Below, one piece after another: positions 56,542-64,000 of a DNA stretch of 64,000 nucleotides. Positions within the stretch are counted from its first letter, which is position 1, and the number at the start of each line of letters is the position of its first letter. Origin of the DNA: Planctomycetota bacterium (GTDB taxonomy: Bacteria > Planctomycetota > UBA1135 > UBA2386). Location: the NCBI GenBank assembly GCA_020851075.1, contig JADZDL010000232.1, positions 1 through 64,000 of the forward strand, read 5' to 3'. Both the position numbers and the translations under genes were made by a program. The notes under the pieces are model-generated. The model saw only the letters and a list, made by a program, of their open reading frames with translations, was not told where the DNA came from and ran no database searches.

Positions 56542-57135
56542 ATGGACCAGCGAGTGGGCGAACAACCGCGAGCGAGCTCGATCACCGAGGTAGAGCGCCA
56601 TTGGCTCTCGCTGTGCCAGAACGGGGACACCAGCGCCTTCCAGCCGCTGCTGCGCCCCCACCTTGCCGGCCTGCTGGCCCTCGCGCGGCGCCATTGCCGC
56701 GACCCACATTGGGCGGAGGACCTTGTCCAGGAGACCCTGGTCCGCGCCTACCAGGCCTTGCCGGCCTTCCGCGGCGACTCCGCGCTGCGCACGTGGCTGT
56801 TCCGCATCCTCGTGCGCCTCGCCGCCGAACCCAAACGCTGGCAGCGGGGTTCTGCCGGTTGTGGCCAGTCGCTCGCCGAGATCGACGTGCCCGACCACCT
56901 CGATGCAGTCGCCGAACATGACGCCATGGCGCGCGAGCTGCAGGACCGCCTCGACGAGGCGATGGAACGACTCACCGTTCGCCAGCGTACGGCCCTGCAC
57001 CTGCGCGCCGTCGAAGGCCTCGACTACGCCGCCATCGCCGTCGTGCTGCAATGCACGCCGGTGGCCGCGCGCATGCACGTTCTCGAGGCGCGCCGCAAGG
57101 TCATGGCCCGTGTGCAGGAGCACCTGGACCCATGA
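56542..57135 (+). CDS. ECF-type RNA polymerase sigma factor
   Basis: A ~197-residue sigma-70 family factor. Region 2 is near residues 25-90 (LLRPHLAGLLALARRHCRDP, HWAEDLVQETLVRAYQALPA, ALRTWLFRILVRLAAE); region 4 near 130-180 (LTVRQRTALHLRAVEGLDYA, AARMHVLEARRKVMARV). ATG 56542 has AAGAGG about 8 bases upstream; ATG 56521 is a longer in-frame alternative. The stop overlaps the next start by 4 bases (ATGA), coupling it to an anti-sigma-like gene. Confidence 0.9.
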   Translation: MDQRVGEQPRASSITEVERHWLSLCQNGDTSAFQPLLRPHLAGLLALARRHCRDPHWAEDLVQETLVRAYQALPAFRGDSALRTWLFRILVRLAAEPKRWQRGSAGCGQSLAEIDVPDHLDAVAEHDAMARELQDRLDEAMERLTVRQRTALHLRAVEGLDYAAIAVVLQCTPVAARMHVLEARRKVMARVQEHLDP

Positions 57136-58772
57136 ACGATCGTTCTAGCAGCTGCGCGCGAACCGACGCGGTGCTCGCCATCTACCTCGACGGGGATGTC
57201 GACATGGACGCCAGCGGCTTCGAGTTTGCGTGCGTCGAGACGCTGACGCTGCATCTGCGCGAATGCCGCACCTGCCAGCGCGAGCTGCAGCGCGCGCGAC
57301 GGCTCGACGCGATGCTCGCCGAGAATGCGGGTCGCACGATCGCGAGCCACGCCAACGCGCAGGGCCAGCTCGACGAATTGGCCTCGCGTTGTTTTGCCAC
57401 CGCGGTGGCGCGCCTCGAAGCGGAACGGGCAATGCCTGCCGAAGTTCTGCCGAGCCATGCACGGCTGCCCGTTTCACGGCTGCGCGATGTGCAGGCGTTT
57501 GTCTCACTGAGGAATGGGGTGCGCCAGCACGCACCTCTGCTCGCCGCTGGCATCGGTGGTCTGGCCCTCATGCTCGCCGCATGGTGGTCGGGGCCCCGTA
57601 ATGCCTACAGCGTTGCGGAGTCCGCGCACAAGGTCGCCGGACCGCTGGCGGACCACCCGACGGCGAACCTGACAACGGTGCCTCCAGCGGCCCCTTCGAC
57701 GACACCGCCCGCGGCCCCGAGTTCGGTGCCGGCCGAGAATCGTGTTGCTAGCAGCAGTGCCCCAGGTGCCATCGTCGTCGCCCGCGGGACTTCGCGCCGT
57801 CCCCCAACTGCGCCCCCCACCCAGACCGACCCACTGCAACTGCTGCAGCGCCTGGCGGATGCCAACGCGCCGACCGCGGATCGGCTCGCGAGCACGAAAC
57901 AGCTGCTGCAGGCCCTGCGCGCTGGCGCTGGCAACGGCCAGGTCCTGTTCCCTGCGCTGATCGACACCCTCGCGGCCGGAGAAGTCTCCGGACCTGGCCG
58001 GGTCTGGGCTGCACCGTTGGGCGCCATGGCGGCCATTCACGGGGAAGTGCGCGACGACGCCTGGTTCGTGGCGCAGCTTGGCGCGACCCTGCAGCGCCTC
58101 GATCGCCCCAAAGTGACGCCAGGCCTGCACGACCTGGCCGCCGTCACGGTGGCCGCGCGACTCGGCGGGCGCGAACTCGATGCCAGCCTGCTGCGCGCGG
58201 TGCGGCGTCACGCGACGCTCGGGCCTTTGGTGGCCGCAGCGGTTCGCTCCAACCTGCGCGCGCAAGGTGCTGGCACCCTGCTGCTCGACGCGTGGAGCGA
58301 ACGGGCCGAACGCAGTGCAGAGGCCGAGGACGAGTTCGCCGCGCAAGCCTGGTTTGTCGGGCAACCCGAGCGCGTCTTCGAAGAAGTGCGCGCCGAGTTG
58401 CAGGCGGCGCGCTCCTCGCCGCGGCGCATTCGCTGTTTGCTGGCCCTCGCGCACTCGCCGACCGCCGCGTGCCTCGACGTGCTCGTGGCGTGGACCGCGG
58501 CCGGGTGTCGCGCCGAGGCCTACGCCGCGGCGTTTGCGCTGGCCCAGCTGCCTTCCCGCTGGTTGCGCGGCCTCACCGAGCGCGCCAATCAGGAGCACGA
58601 CGCGTTCTTGCTGCGCGCGGCGCTGGCCCGCGCCGGCCTCCGCGAAGCGGCGCCGTGGCTCGACTCGCTGTCGCTCTCAGCCCGCGAACGGGAACTGCTG
58701 CGCGATGCCGACTTCGCGCAGTTCCCCGCCGTCGCCAACTGGTTTCGCGATCGCGGCGGCCTCGGCGACTGA
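57132..58772 (+). CDS. Membrane-bound zinc-finger anti-sigma factor with helical-repeat outer domain
   Basis: A 546-residue protein likely to hold the preceding sigma factor inactive. The N-terminus contains a zinc-type anti-sigma signature (LHLRECRTCQREL, the H-x3-C-x2-C part at about 38-45). A transmembrane helix lies at about 138-156 (LLAAGIGGLALMLAAWW), then a Pro/Thr-rich linker (165-225) and a C-terminal helical domain (about 240-540), Ala/Leu/Arg rich and HEAT-like. The outer domain may sense a signal. It overlaps the sigma gene by 4 bases. Confidence 0.84.
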   Translation: MNDRSSSCARTDAVLAIYLDGDVDMDASGFEFACVETLTLHLRECRTCQRELQRARRLDAMLAENAGRTIASHANAQGQLDELASRCFATAVARLEAERAMPAEVLPSHARLPVSRLRDVQAFVSLRNGVRQHAPLLAAGIGGLALMLAAWWSGPRNAYSVAESAHKVAGPLADHPTANLTTVPPAAPSTTPPAAPSSVPAENRVASSSAPGAIVVARGTSRRPPTAPPTQTDPLQLLQRLADANAPTADRLASTKQLLQALRAGAGNGQVLFPALIDTLAAGEVSGPGRVWAAPLGAMAAIHGEVRDDAWFVAQLGATLQRLDRPKVTPGLHDLAAVTVAARLGGRELDASLLRAVRRHATLGPLVAAAVRSNLRAQGAGTLLLDAWSERAERSAEAEDEFAAQAWFVGQPERVFEEVRAELQAARSSPRRIRCLLALAHSPTAACLDVLVAWTAAGCRAEAYAAAFALAQLPSRWLRGLTERANQEHDAFLLRAALARAGLREAAPWLDSLSLSARERELLRDADFAQFPAVANWFRDRGGLGD

Positions 58773-58828
58773 GCGCCTGACGCCTCCCTCAGCCTTCCCC
58801 CTAACGCTTCCTCGATGAGGATTCCCGC

Positions 58829-60538
58829 ATGCTCTCTGTACTGCTGACTGCTGCCCTTCTGCCGCTACCACAATCCCCCGAGAACACCGTCTTCGAAACG
58901 CTCTCGGTGCAGAACCTCTGCGCGGCCCACAATCCCATTACGCCCCCCATCTGGGGCAGCATGCTGACCTATCCTTCCCTCGAGGGAGATGACGGTCGCC
59001 GCCCCGATCTGCTGGAGGTGCGCAACGAAGGCAACCTGCTACAACCAGATTCCATCGTCGATCTGCTGCACCACCTGCATACCGCAGCCTTCGATGACGG
59101 CAGCCTGCGTATCGAGTCTCGCGACGCGGACCTCCTGGTCTTCGGCGATACCAATACGATCACCAAGGTGCGCGAAGAGCTGCGTGAACTCGGTCTGGTG
59201 GTCACCCGCCCGCTGCAGATCGAAGTAGCCCTGTGGGCCGCGGGCAGCACACCGCTCGCCCACGGCATCCTCGGCCCCACGGAGTATGCGCAATTCGCGG
59301 AGCAGCACCGCATGCTGTGGCGCAGCCGCGCCGAGACCACCAACTCGCGCCCCGTCGCCCTCGACCAGCAGCGCTGGACCCGCTACCTGCGCGACGTCGA
59401 CGTCGAGGTGGCCCAGAAGGCGAAGATCGCCAATCCCGTCACGGATGCGTTCTCGGAAGGTGGCCGCGTCGTGGTCGTGCCGCATACGTTGGCTGGCGGT
59501 GATGACCTCGTGCTCTACACGCAGTTTGGCCTTGCCGAACGCCGCGGCGAAGTCGCCCACGTGGCCACCGGGGTGCCCGAGCAGCCCGACCTCGAGATCC
59601 CGACCCTGGAGACCGTCTACGGCGCGTGTTCTGGCCACATCAAGAATGGCGGCGCCCTCGCCATCACGATGACCGGCGCGGCGGGCAGCGGCGGCAACCG
59701 CATTCTCACCATCCGGGCCACCAGCAAAGTGCCGCCGGCCACCGCCAACCTGCAAGGCCTCGGCATCTACCCGATCGGTGCGCTCTGCTCGCAGGGCCTC
59801 ACCCAGATGCTGACGCCCCCCGATCCCTACCCCGTGATCGGCGATCGCAAGCCGGTGGCCGAGGAGATCACCAACGAATCGCCCGGGTACGGTGCGATGA
59901 CCGCGGATGCACTGCTCTACCTGCTCGAATCGGCGCTCGGCCCCGACGTGGGCGAGAACTTCCAGATGCGCGAACAGGGTGGGTTCCTGTTCGTCTTCGC
60001 CGAAGCGACGCGGCTCGCCCGCATCGAAGCGGTGCTGCGCTCGCTGCAGGAACGTTGCCTGCGTACGGTGACGATCCACCACCAAGGACGGCTGGCCGCG
60101 AGCCCCGGCGGCGCGGAGTCTGGCGGCATCCTGCACAACCTCACCTTCCCCACCCTGATCGGGCGCTACGGAACGCTCTGCCGCCAGCTCGAGACCAACA
60201 TCGTGCGCGACTGCTATTCCGAGATCGCCCAGGACGCGGCAACGACCAATCCGGAAGTAGCGGGGCTGCAGTTTGGCAATTGGGTGCGCGTCCGCACGAG
60301 CCCACTCGATCCACTCGTCCACCTCGACCTGCAGGCCCAGAGCGCCCAGGGTGAGATCCCCGCGATCCGCCGCCTGAGCCCCGCGGGCGCCCTCATGCCA
60401 CCCTCGGTGGCATCGACGCGTGCGGCCCACAATGGCGCCATCGCGAACGGCCGCCCCATCGACCACGGCGATGGCCCGATCGTTCGCAACGATGGTGCCT
60501 TGTGTCGTTCCGATCTCGTGACAATAGTGACGTGGTGA
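58829..60538 (+). CDS. Exported secretin-like protein
   Basis: A 569-residue protein with a short signal peptide (MLSVLLTAALLPLPQSPEN). Two features resemble a secretin: an N-domain-like segment (LRIESRDADLLVFGDTNTIT followed by KVREELRELGLVVTRPLQIE, about 90-130) and a stretch like the secretin beta domain (LEIPTLETVYGACSGHIKNG, GALAITMTG, about 255-285). A second N-domain-like repeat occurs later (LLYLLESALGPDVGENFQMR, about 370). The length and order are not those of a normal outer-membrane secretin, so it may be a diverged relative. Frame start ATG 58829 has GAGG upstream. The neighbours are an ECF/anti-sigma pair and rpoN. Confidence 0.6.
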   Translation: MLSVLLTAALLPLPQSPENTVFETLSVQNLCAAHNPITPPIWGSMLTYPSLEGDDGRRPDLLEVRNEGNLLQPDSIVDLLHHLHTAAFDDGSLRIESRDADLLVFGDTNTITKVREELRELGLVVTRPLQIEVALWAAGSTPLAHGILGPTEYAQFAEQHRMLWRSRAETTNSRPVALDQQRWTRYLRDVDVEVAQKAKIANPVTDAFSEGGRVVVVPHTLAGGDDLVLYTQFGLAERRGEVAHVATGVPEQPDLEIPTLETVYGACSGHIKNGGALAITMTGAAGSGGNRILTIRATSKVPPATANLQGLGIYPIGALCSQGLTQMLTPPDPYPVIGDRKPVAEEITNESPGYGAMTADALLYLLESALGPDVGENFQMREQGGFLFVFAEATRLARIEAVLRSLQERCLRTVTIHHQGRLAASPGGAESGGILHNLTFPTLIGRYGTLCRQLETNIVRDCYSEIAQDAATTNPEVAGLQFGNWVRVRTSPLDPLVHLDLQAQSAQGEIPAIRRLSPAGALMPPSVASTRAAHNGAIANGRPIDHGDGPIVRNDGALCRSDLVTIVTW

Positions 60539-60617
60539 CTGCGGCTCTTTTGCAGAAGCTGGAAATGGTCTGCCCTCTGGCCGTGACCAGACTGCGACAA
60601 GCCGCTACAAACTGTTC

Positions 60618-62039
60618 ATGCGGCTTGGCCTGACACAATCCCTGCGCACCGAACAGCGACTCATCCAGTCGCCGCAGATGATCCAGGCGATGCAGGTCCT
60701 TCAGATGCCCTTGATGGAGCTGAAGGACCAGGTCGACCAGGAACTCCAGGAGAACGTCTTCCTCGAACGCAAGGACGAGGCCGAGCGCACCGAGGCCGCC
60801 GCCGCGCCCGAGCCGCAGCCCGTCGAAGATCGCCTGCAGCGCGAGTTCTCGCAGGAGATCGAACAACTCGAAGCCCGCCTCGAGCCCAACTGGCAGAAGC
60901 GCCAGGGCAGCTACTCCGGCGACGACGAAGACAAGAAGCTCGAAGCGCTCAACAACACGCCCGGCCGTTCGACCTCGCTGCCGGAGTACCTGATGACGCA
61001 GGTGCGCACGCAGGAATACGACCCCGAACTGATCCGCGTCGTCGAACACGTCGTCTACTCGCTCGACGAAGACGGCCGCCTCACCGACACCGCCGAACAG
61101 ATCGCGCAGCGCCTGCTCGTGCCGCTGCCGTTGTGCGAAGAAGCCATCGAGGTCGTGCGCGATCTCGAGCCCGTCGGGGTCGGCGCGCGCGACCTGCGCG
61201 ACTGCCTGCTCATGCAGCTCGACCACCTGGTCTTCGTGCGGCCGCTGACCCGCCTCATCGTCGATCGCCATCTCGACGACCTGGCGATGAACAAGCTGCC
61301 CAAGATCGCGAAGGAAACCAACGCGAGCACCGACGAGATCAAGGAGAGCTGGGAGTTCCTGCGCACGCACTGCAATCCGCACCCGGGCTCGGAGTTCACG
61401 GGGCCCACTTCGAGCGGCGTCATTCCGGACGTGTTCGTCGAGGAAGTCGATGGCAAGTTCGAGGTGAAGACGCAGCGCGGCTCGGTGCCAGAGCTCTCGA
61501 TCTCGCCGCACTATCGCAGCCTGCTGCAAGAGGCGAAGAGCGACCCGAAGATCTACGAGTACCTGCGCCGCAAGATCGAGGCGGCGAAGTGGTTCATCGA
61601 AGCCGTGCACCAGCGCCAGAACACGATCGAACGGGTGGCCAACGAGATCGTGCGCCGCCAGGAAGGATTCCTGCGCCACGGCGTGCAGCACTTGAAGCCG
61701 ATGAAGATGCAGGACATCGCCGATGCGGTGCACGTGCACATCTCCACGGTGAGCCGCGCCGCGTCGGGCAAGTACATCCAGACGCCGCAGGGCATCTTCG
61801 ACATGAAGCGACTCTTCAGCAGCGGCACGTTGTCCGACCAGGGCGACATGGTGAGCCAGCAGGCTGTGAAGGACACGCTGAAGCAGATCGTCGACGCCGA
61901 AGACAAGGACAACCCACTGTCCGACGACCAGCTCGTCGAAGAGCTCGGCAAACGCGGCGTGCACATCGCGCGGCGCACGGTCACGAAGTACCGCAAAGCG
62001 CTCGGCATCGACTCCAGCACGCGGCGCAAGCAGTTTTGA
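60618..62039 (+). CDS. rpoN: RNA polymerase sigma-54 factor
   Basis: A 473-residue sigma-54. Region I is the Gln/Leu-rich N-terminus (LTQSLRTEQRLIQSPQMIQA then MQVLQMPLMELKDQVDQELQ). An acidic, low-complexity region II spans about 50-110. The core-binding and DNA-binding region III contains the helix-turn-helix (DIADAVHVHISTVSRAASGK) and the RpoN box ARRTVTKYRKAL (about 450-461). It reads promoters of the GG-N10-GC type and needs an ATP-driven activator; none is coded in the window. ATG 60618 begins region I directly. Confidence 0.95.
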   Translation: MRLGLTQSLRTEQRLIQSPQMIQAMQVLQMPLMELKDQVDQELQENVFLERKDEAERTEAAAAPEPQPVEDRLQREFSQEIEQLEARLEPNWQKRQGSYSGDDEDKKLEALNNTPGRSTSLPEYLMTQVRTQEYDPELIRVVEHVVYSLDEDGRLTDTAEQIAQRLLVPLPLCEEAIEVVRDLEPVGVGARDLRDCLLMQLDHLVFVRPLTRLIVDRHLDDLAMNKLPKIAKETNASTDEIKESWEFLRTHCNPHPGSEFTGPTSSGVIPDVFVEEVDGKFEVKTQRGSVPELSISPHYRSLLQEAKSDPKIYEYLRRKIEAAKWFIEAVHQRQNTIERVANEIVRRQEGFLRHGVQHLKPMKMQDIADAVHVHISTVSRAASGKYIQTPQGIFDMKRLFSSGTLSDQGDMVSQQAVKDTLKQIVDAEDKDNPLSDDQLVEELGKRGVHIARRTVTKYRKALGIDSSTRRKQF

Positions 62040-62064
62040 GCGGACGCGCAGCGCCGCCCGGACT

Positions 62065-63726
62065 TCAGGTGACCTTGATCACCGTGATCGAGACGTCGTC
62101 GTCGTAGTTGTCGCGCCCCGTGAACTCCGCCAGGGACCGGCGCGCGGCCTGCAACAGCACCTCCGCACCTTCGTCGGCATGCTGCCGCAACAACGCCTCG
62201 AGCCGCTCTTCGCCGAACATGTCGAGGTTGCCGTCGGTGGCTTCGGTGATGCCATCGGTGTAGAGCATCAGCACATCGCCAGCTTCGAGCTGCAGGTCCT
62301 GCAAGTCGTATTCGGCCCGTTCCAGGAACCCGAGCGGCGGGCCGTGCGAGTCGATGCGCTCGACCTTGCCCGAGGCCTTGCGGAACAGCATGACGGGGTT
62401 GTGCCCAGCACTGCTGATGCAGAGCCGGCGCGTCTCCCGCTCGATGCGCAGCATCACCGCTGTGATGAACATGCCCGTCGCGCCGACTTCGTGCACCACT
62501 TCGCAGTTCAGCGACGACGCGAGATCGTTCGGCTCCATCCACGGCGCATCGGCGCGGTAGGTGGAGCGGAACGAACTCATGAGCAACGCTGAGTTGATGC
62601 CGTGGCCCGACGCATCGGCAACCACGGCATAGATGTCGCCGAGGTCCGAGGTCAGCAGGTCGAGATAGTCACCGCCGATGCTCTGGGCCGCGATCGAACA
62701 CCAGGCAAACGTGTATTCCTCGGTCGCCGGCGCATGCGTCGGCAACAGCCGCTTCTGGATCGTCTCGGCAATCTGCAATTCCTTCGCGATCGAGCGGTTC
62801 CTGGCCGTCAACGCTTCGAGCCGCAGACGGTGCAACAACGCGGCGCCCAGTTGGCCAAGGCTCTGCACGCGCCCGAGATGGTCGCGTGCATTCGCCACAT
62901 CGATCGCCGCGTTGAACAGGATGCACAACCCGGCTTCGACACCGTGGTAGCGCAGCGGCAACACGACGATGTTGTGCAGGATCGGTGGCACGCACTCCGG
63001 CGCCAGCATGGCCATGCCGCCGTCGGCGTCGCGTTCGACGACCTGCGTCGGCGCGCCCACGAGAACTTCGGGCCACTGACAACCGTCCTTGCCGTGGAAC
63101 GTGCCAAGCAGACTGTCCGGGATGCCAAGCGCCTGCTCCAGCGCCAGTCCGGAGGCCGGATTGCCGACTTCGCGCAGCACGTAGAGCGCCCCCGCAGTGG
63201 CCTGCACCATCGTCGTGGCGAGGTTCAGCAACCGCGCCATCACGGCTTCGGGATCTTCTTCCTGGAAGAGCACGATGCCTTCCTCGAGCGCCTGCAAACT
63301 CGCGCAGTAGTGCTCGGTCGCCTGGCGCGATTCCTCATTCAAGGTCAGGTTGACGAGCGCAGCGCCGTAGTGGGCCAGGATGGCACCGAGCACCAGACGG
63401 TCCTGCTCGGCAATCGGCGCGCCGACCAACAACACGCCAAGCACGTGGCTGCGATACCGGATCGGCAACTGCTGTGCAGCCGGCAACGGCCAGTCGGCGG
63501 GTGCCACCTTCTGCCCCGCCTGCAACGGACAGCCATCCCCCAGCACGACCTGCACGCGGTGCATCTCCTTGCCATCCGCGGCCACGCAAAGGGCCATGGC
63601 GAGGTCTGGCTGCACCCGCTGCAATTCCAACCGCAGTTCCCGGTCGAGATCTTCCGGGGTGCGGCAGGCATGCAGTGAGGCCAGAGCGATGGCCTCCGTC
63701 CAGGGGTCAACGGTGCGAACGGACAC
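62065..63726 (-). CDS. GAF-domain SpoIIE/RsbU-type protein serine phosphatase
   Basis: A 553-residue PP2C-type phosphatase. The first ~310 residues contain GAF-like sensor folds (LASLHACRTPEDLDREL, LLNLATTMVQATAGALYVLR, VVLPLRYHGVEAGLCILF). A coiled linker (ELQIAETIQKRLLPTHAP) leads into the phosphatase: GGDYLDLLTSDLGDIYAVVA with DASGHGINSALLMS, CISSAGHNPVMLF, LQLEAGDVLMLYTDGITEAT and the end NYDDDVSITVIKV. Metal-binding Asp and His-Gly motifs are intact. Such enzymes dephosphorylate anti-sigma antagonists. It starts at GTG 63726, 9 bases after the stop of an HDOD-like gene. Confidence 0.92.
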   Translation of the reverse strand: MSVRTVDPWTEAIALASLHACRTPEDLDRELRLELQRVQPDLAMALCVAADGKEMHRVQVVLGDGCPLQAGQKVAPADWPLPAAQQLPIRYRSHVLGVLLVGAPIAEQDRLVLGAILAHYGAALVNLTLNEESRQATEHYCASLQALEEGIVLFQEEDPEAVMARLLNLATTMVQATAGALYVLREVGNPASGLALEQALGIPDSLLGTFHGKDGCQWPEVLVGAPTQVVERDADGGMAMLAPECVPPILHNIVVLPLRYHGVEAGLCILFNAAIDVANARDHLGRVQSLGQLGAALLHRLRLEALTARNRSIAKELQIAETIQKRLLPTHAPATEEYTFAWCSIAAQSIGGDYLDLLTSDLGDIYAVVADASGHGINSALLMSSFRSTYRADAPWMEPNDLASSLNCEVVHEVGATGMFITAVMLRIERETRRLCISSAGHNPVMLFRKASGKVERIDSHGPPLGFLERAEYDLQDLQLEAGDVLMLYTDGITEATDGNLDMFGEERLEALLRQHADEGAEVLLQAARRSLAEFTGRDNYDDDVSITVIKVT

Positions 63727-63735
63727 TTGGAAGGC

Positions 63736-64000
63736 TCAGCTGCCCAGGTTGGCCAAGGAAGAGACGGCTTCATCCATGGCCGCGGCGAGTTCATCGCGCA
63801 ACGTGGCCCAGGAATCCGCAGTGAGACCAAGCACGGCAAGGTCCGCGGGCTGCACGGCGCCCTTCGGCGCCCGCTCCGGCAGGTAACCAATGCCACGCTC
63901 ATGGGCGATCGCGTCCGCCAACCGCACCACGGCGACCGAAGGCTGCGACGTCTGCACGCCGTCATCGTGGTGAGCCTTGATGACCTCCTGGATCTCCTGG
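63736..64000 (-). CDS. HDOD-domain protein, C-terminal part (starts beyond the window)
   Basis: The last ~87 residues of a protein whose start lies to the right of base 64000. The frame reads QEIQEVIKAHHDD, then VAVVRLADAIAHERGIGYL and AVLGLTADSWATLRDELAAA, which matches the end of HDOD domains (a helical HD-related output domain without catalytic HD pair). It is on the minus strand, 9 bases upstream of the SpoIIE-type phosphatase gene, so the two probably form an operon. A GTG at 63957 could be a start in isolation, but the frame continues openly to the edge. Confidence 0.6.
   Translation of the reverse strand, partial: QEIQEVIKAHHDDGVQTSQPSVAVVRLADAIAHERGIGYLPERAPKGAVQPADLAVLGLTADSWATLRDELAAAMDEAVSSLANLGS

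Overview
The window looks like chromosomal DNA of a high-GC planctomycete (Planctomycetota), probably an uncultured or little-studied lineage. The evidence is a large secreted DUF1080/ThuA/dehydrogenase protein of the Planctomycete-Verrucomicrobia type, several ECF sigma factors paired with a kinase or with membrane-anchored partners, CotH next to VTC and DUF4956, and many exported kelch, beta-helix and ELWxxDGT-repeat proteins. Start codons include GTG, and Shine-Dalgarno motifs are often weak. No rRNA, tRNA, CRISPR array or insertion sequence was seen.

Left part (1-13.3 kb): a Ser/Thr kinase cut by the window edge stands back to back with an ECF sigma factor. A secreted kelch protein follows, then a three-gene minus-strand group that looks less GC-rich (sigma-like regulator, cysteine-rich exported protein, membrane-anchored protein). 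Next come a c-type cytochrome lipoprotein and a giant DUF1080/ThuA/NPCBM/dehydrogenase protein, divergent from a tagatose-3-epimerase-like enzyme; these look like sugar or keto-sugar catabolism.

Middle part (13.3-36 kb): housekeeping and accessory genes (LON-domain protein, NadR-like P-loop protein), a Septu-type defence pair (PtuA ATPase and PtuB HNH), a Y-family polymerase with altered active-site residues, MATE exporter, VOC protein and an ArsR/SRPBCC pair. Then come exported proteins with a shared beta-sandwich-like module, and a compact CotH-VTC-DUF4956-HlyD cluster. An ECF sigma factor overlapping a membrane-anchored leucine-rich-repeat protein closes this part.

Right part (36-64 kb): monomeric isocitrate dehydrogenase, a methyltransferase, and a minus-strand translation operon rpmI-rplT-pheS-pheT plus a 5'-3' exonuclease. 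Exported hydrolases and repeat proteins follow, then an S46 peptidase, a hemerythrin-like protein and an M20 amidohydrolase. The end holds a run with a GspF-like protein, an ECF sigma/anti-sigma pair, a secretin-like protein and RpoN, then an HDOD/SpoIIE-phosphatase signalling pair cut by the right edge.

The most notable points are a ~110-residue module shared by seven exported proteins of different architecture, a heptanucleotide repeat in the 5' end of a sigma-like gene, the ECF/LRR pair, and the unusual Y-family polymerase.
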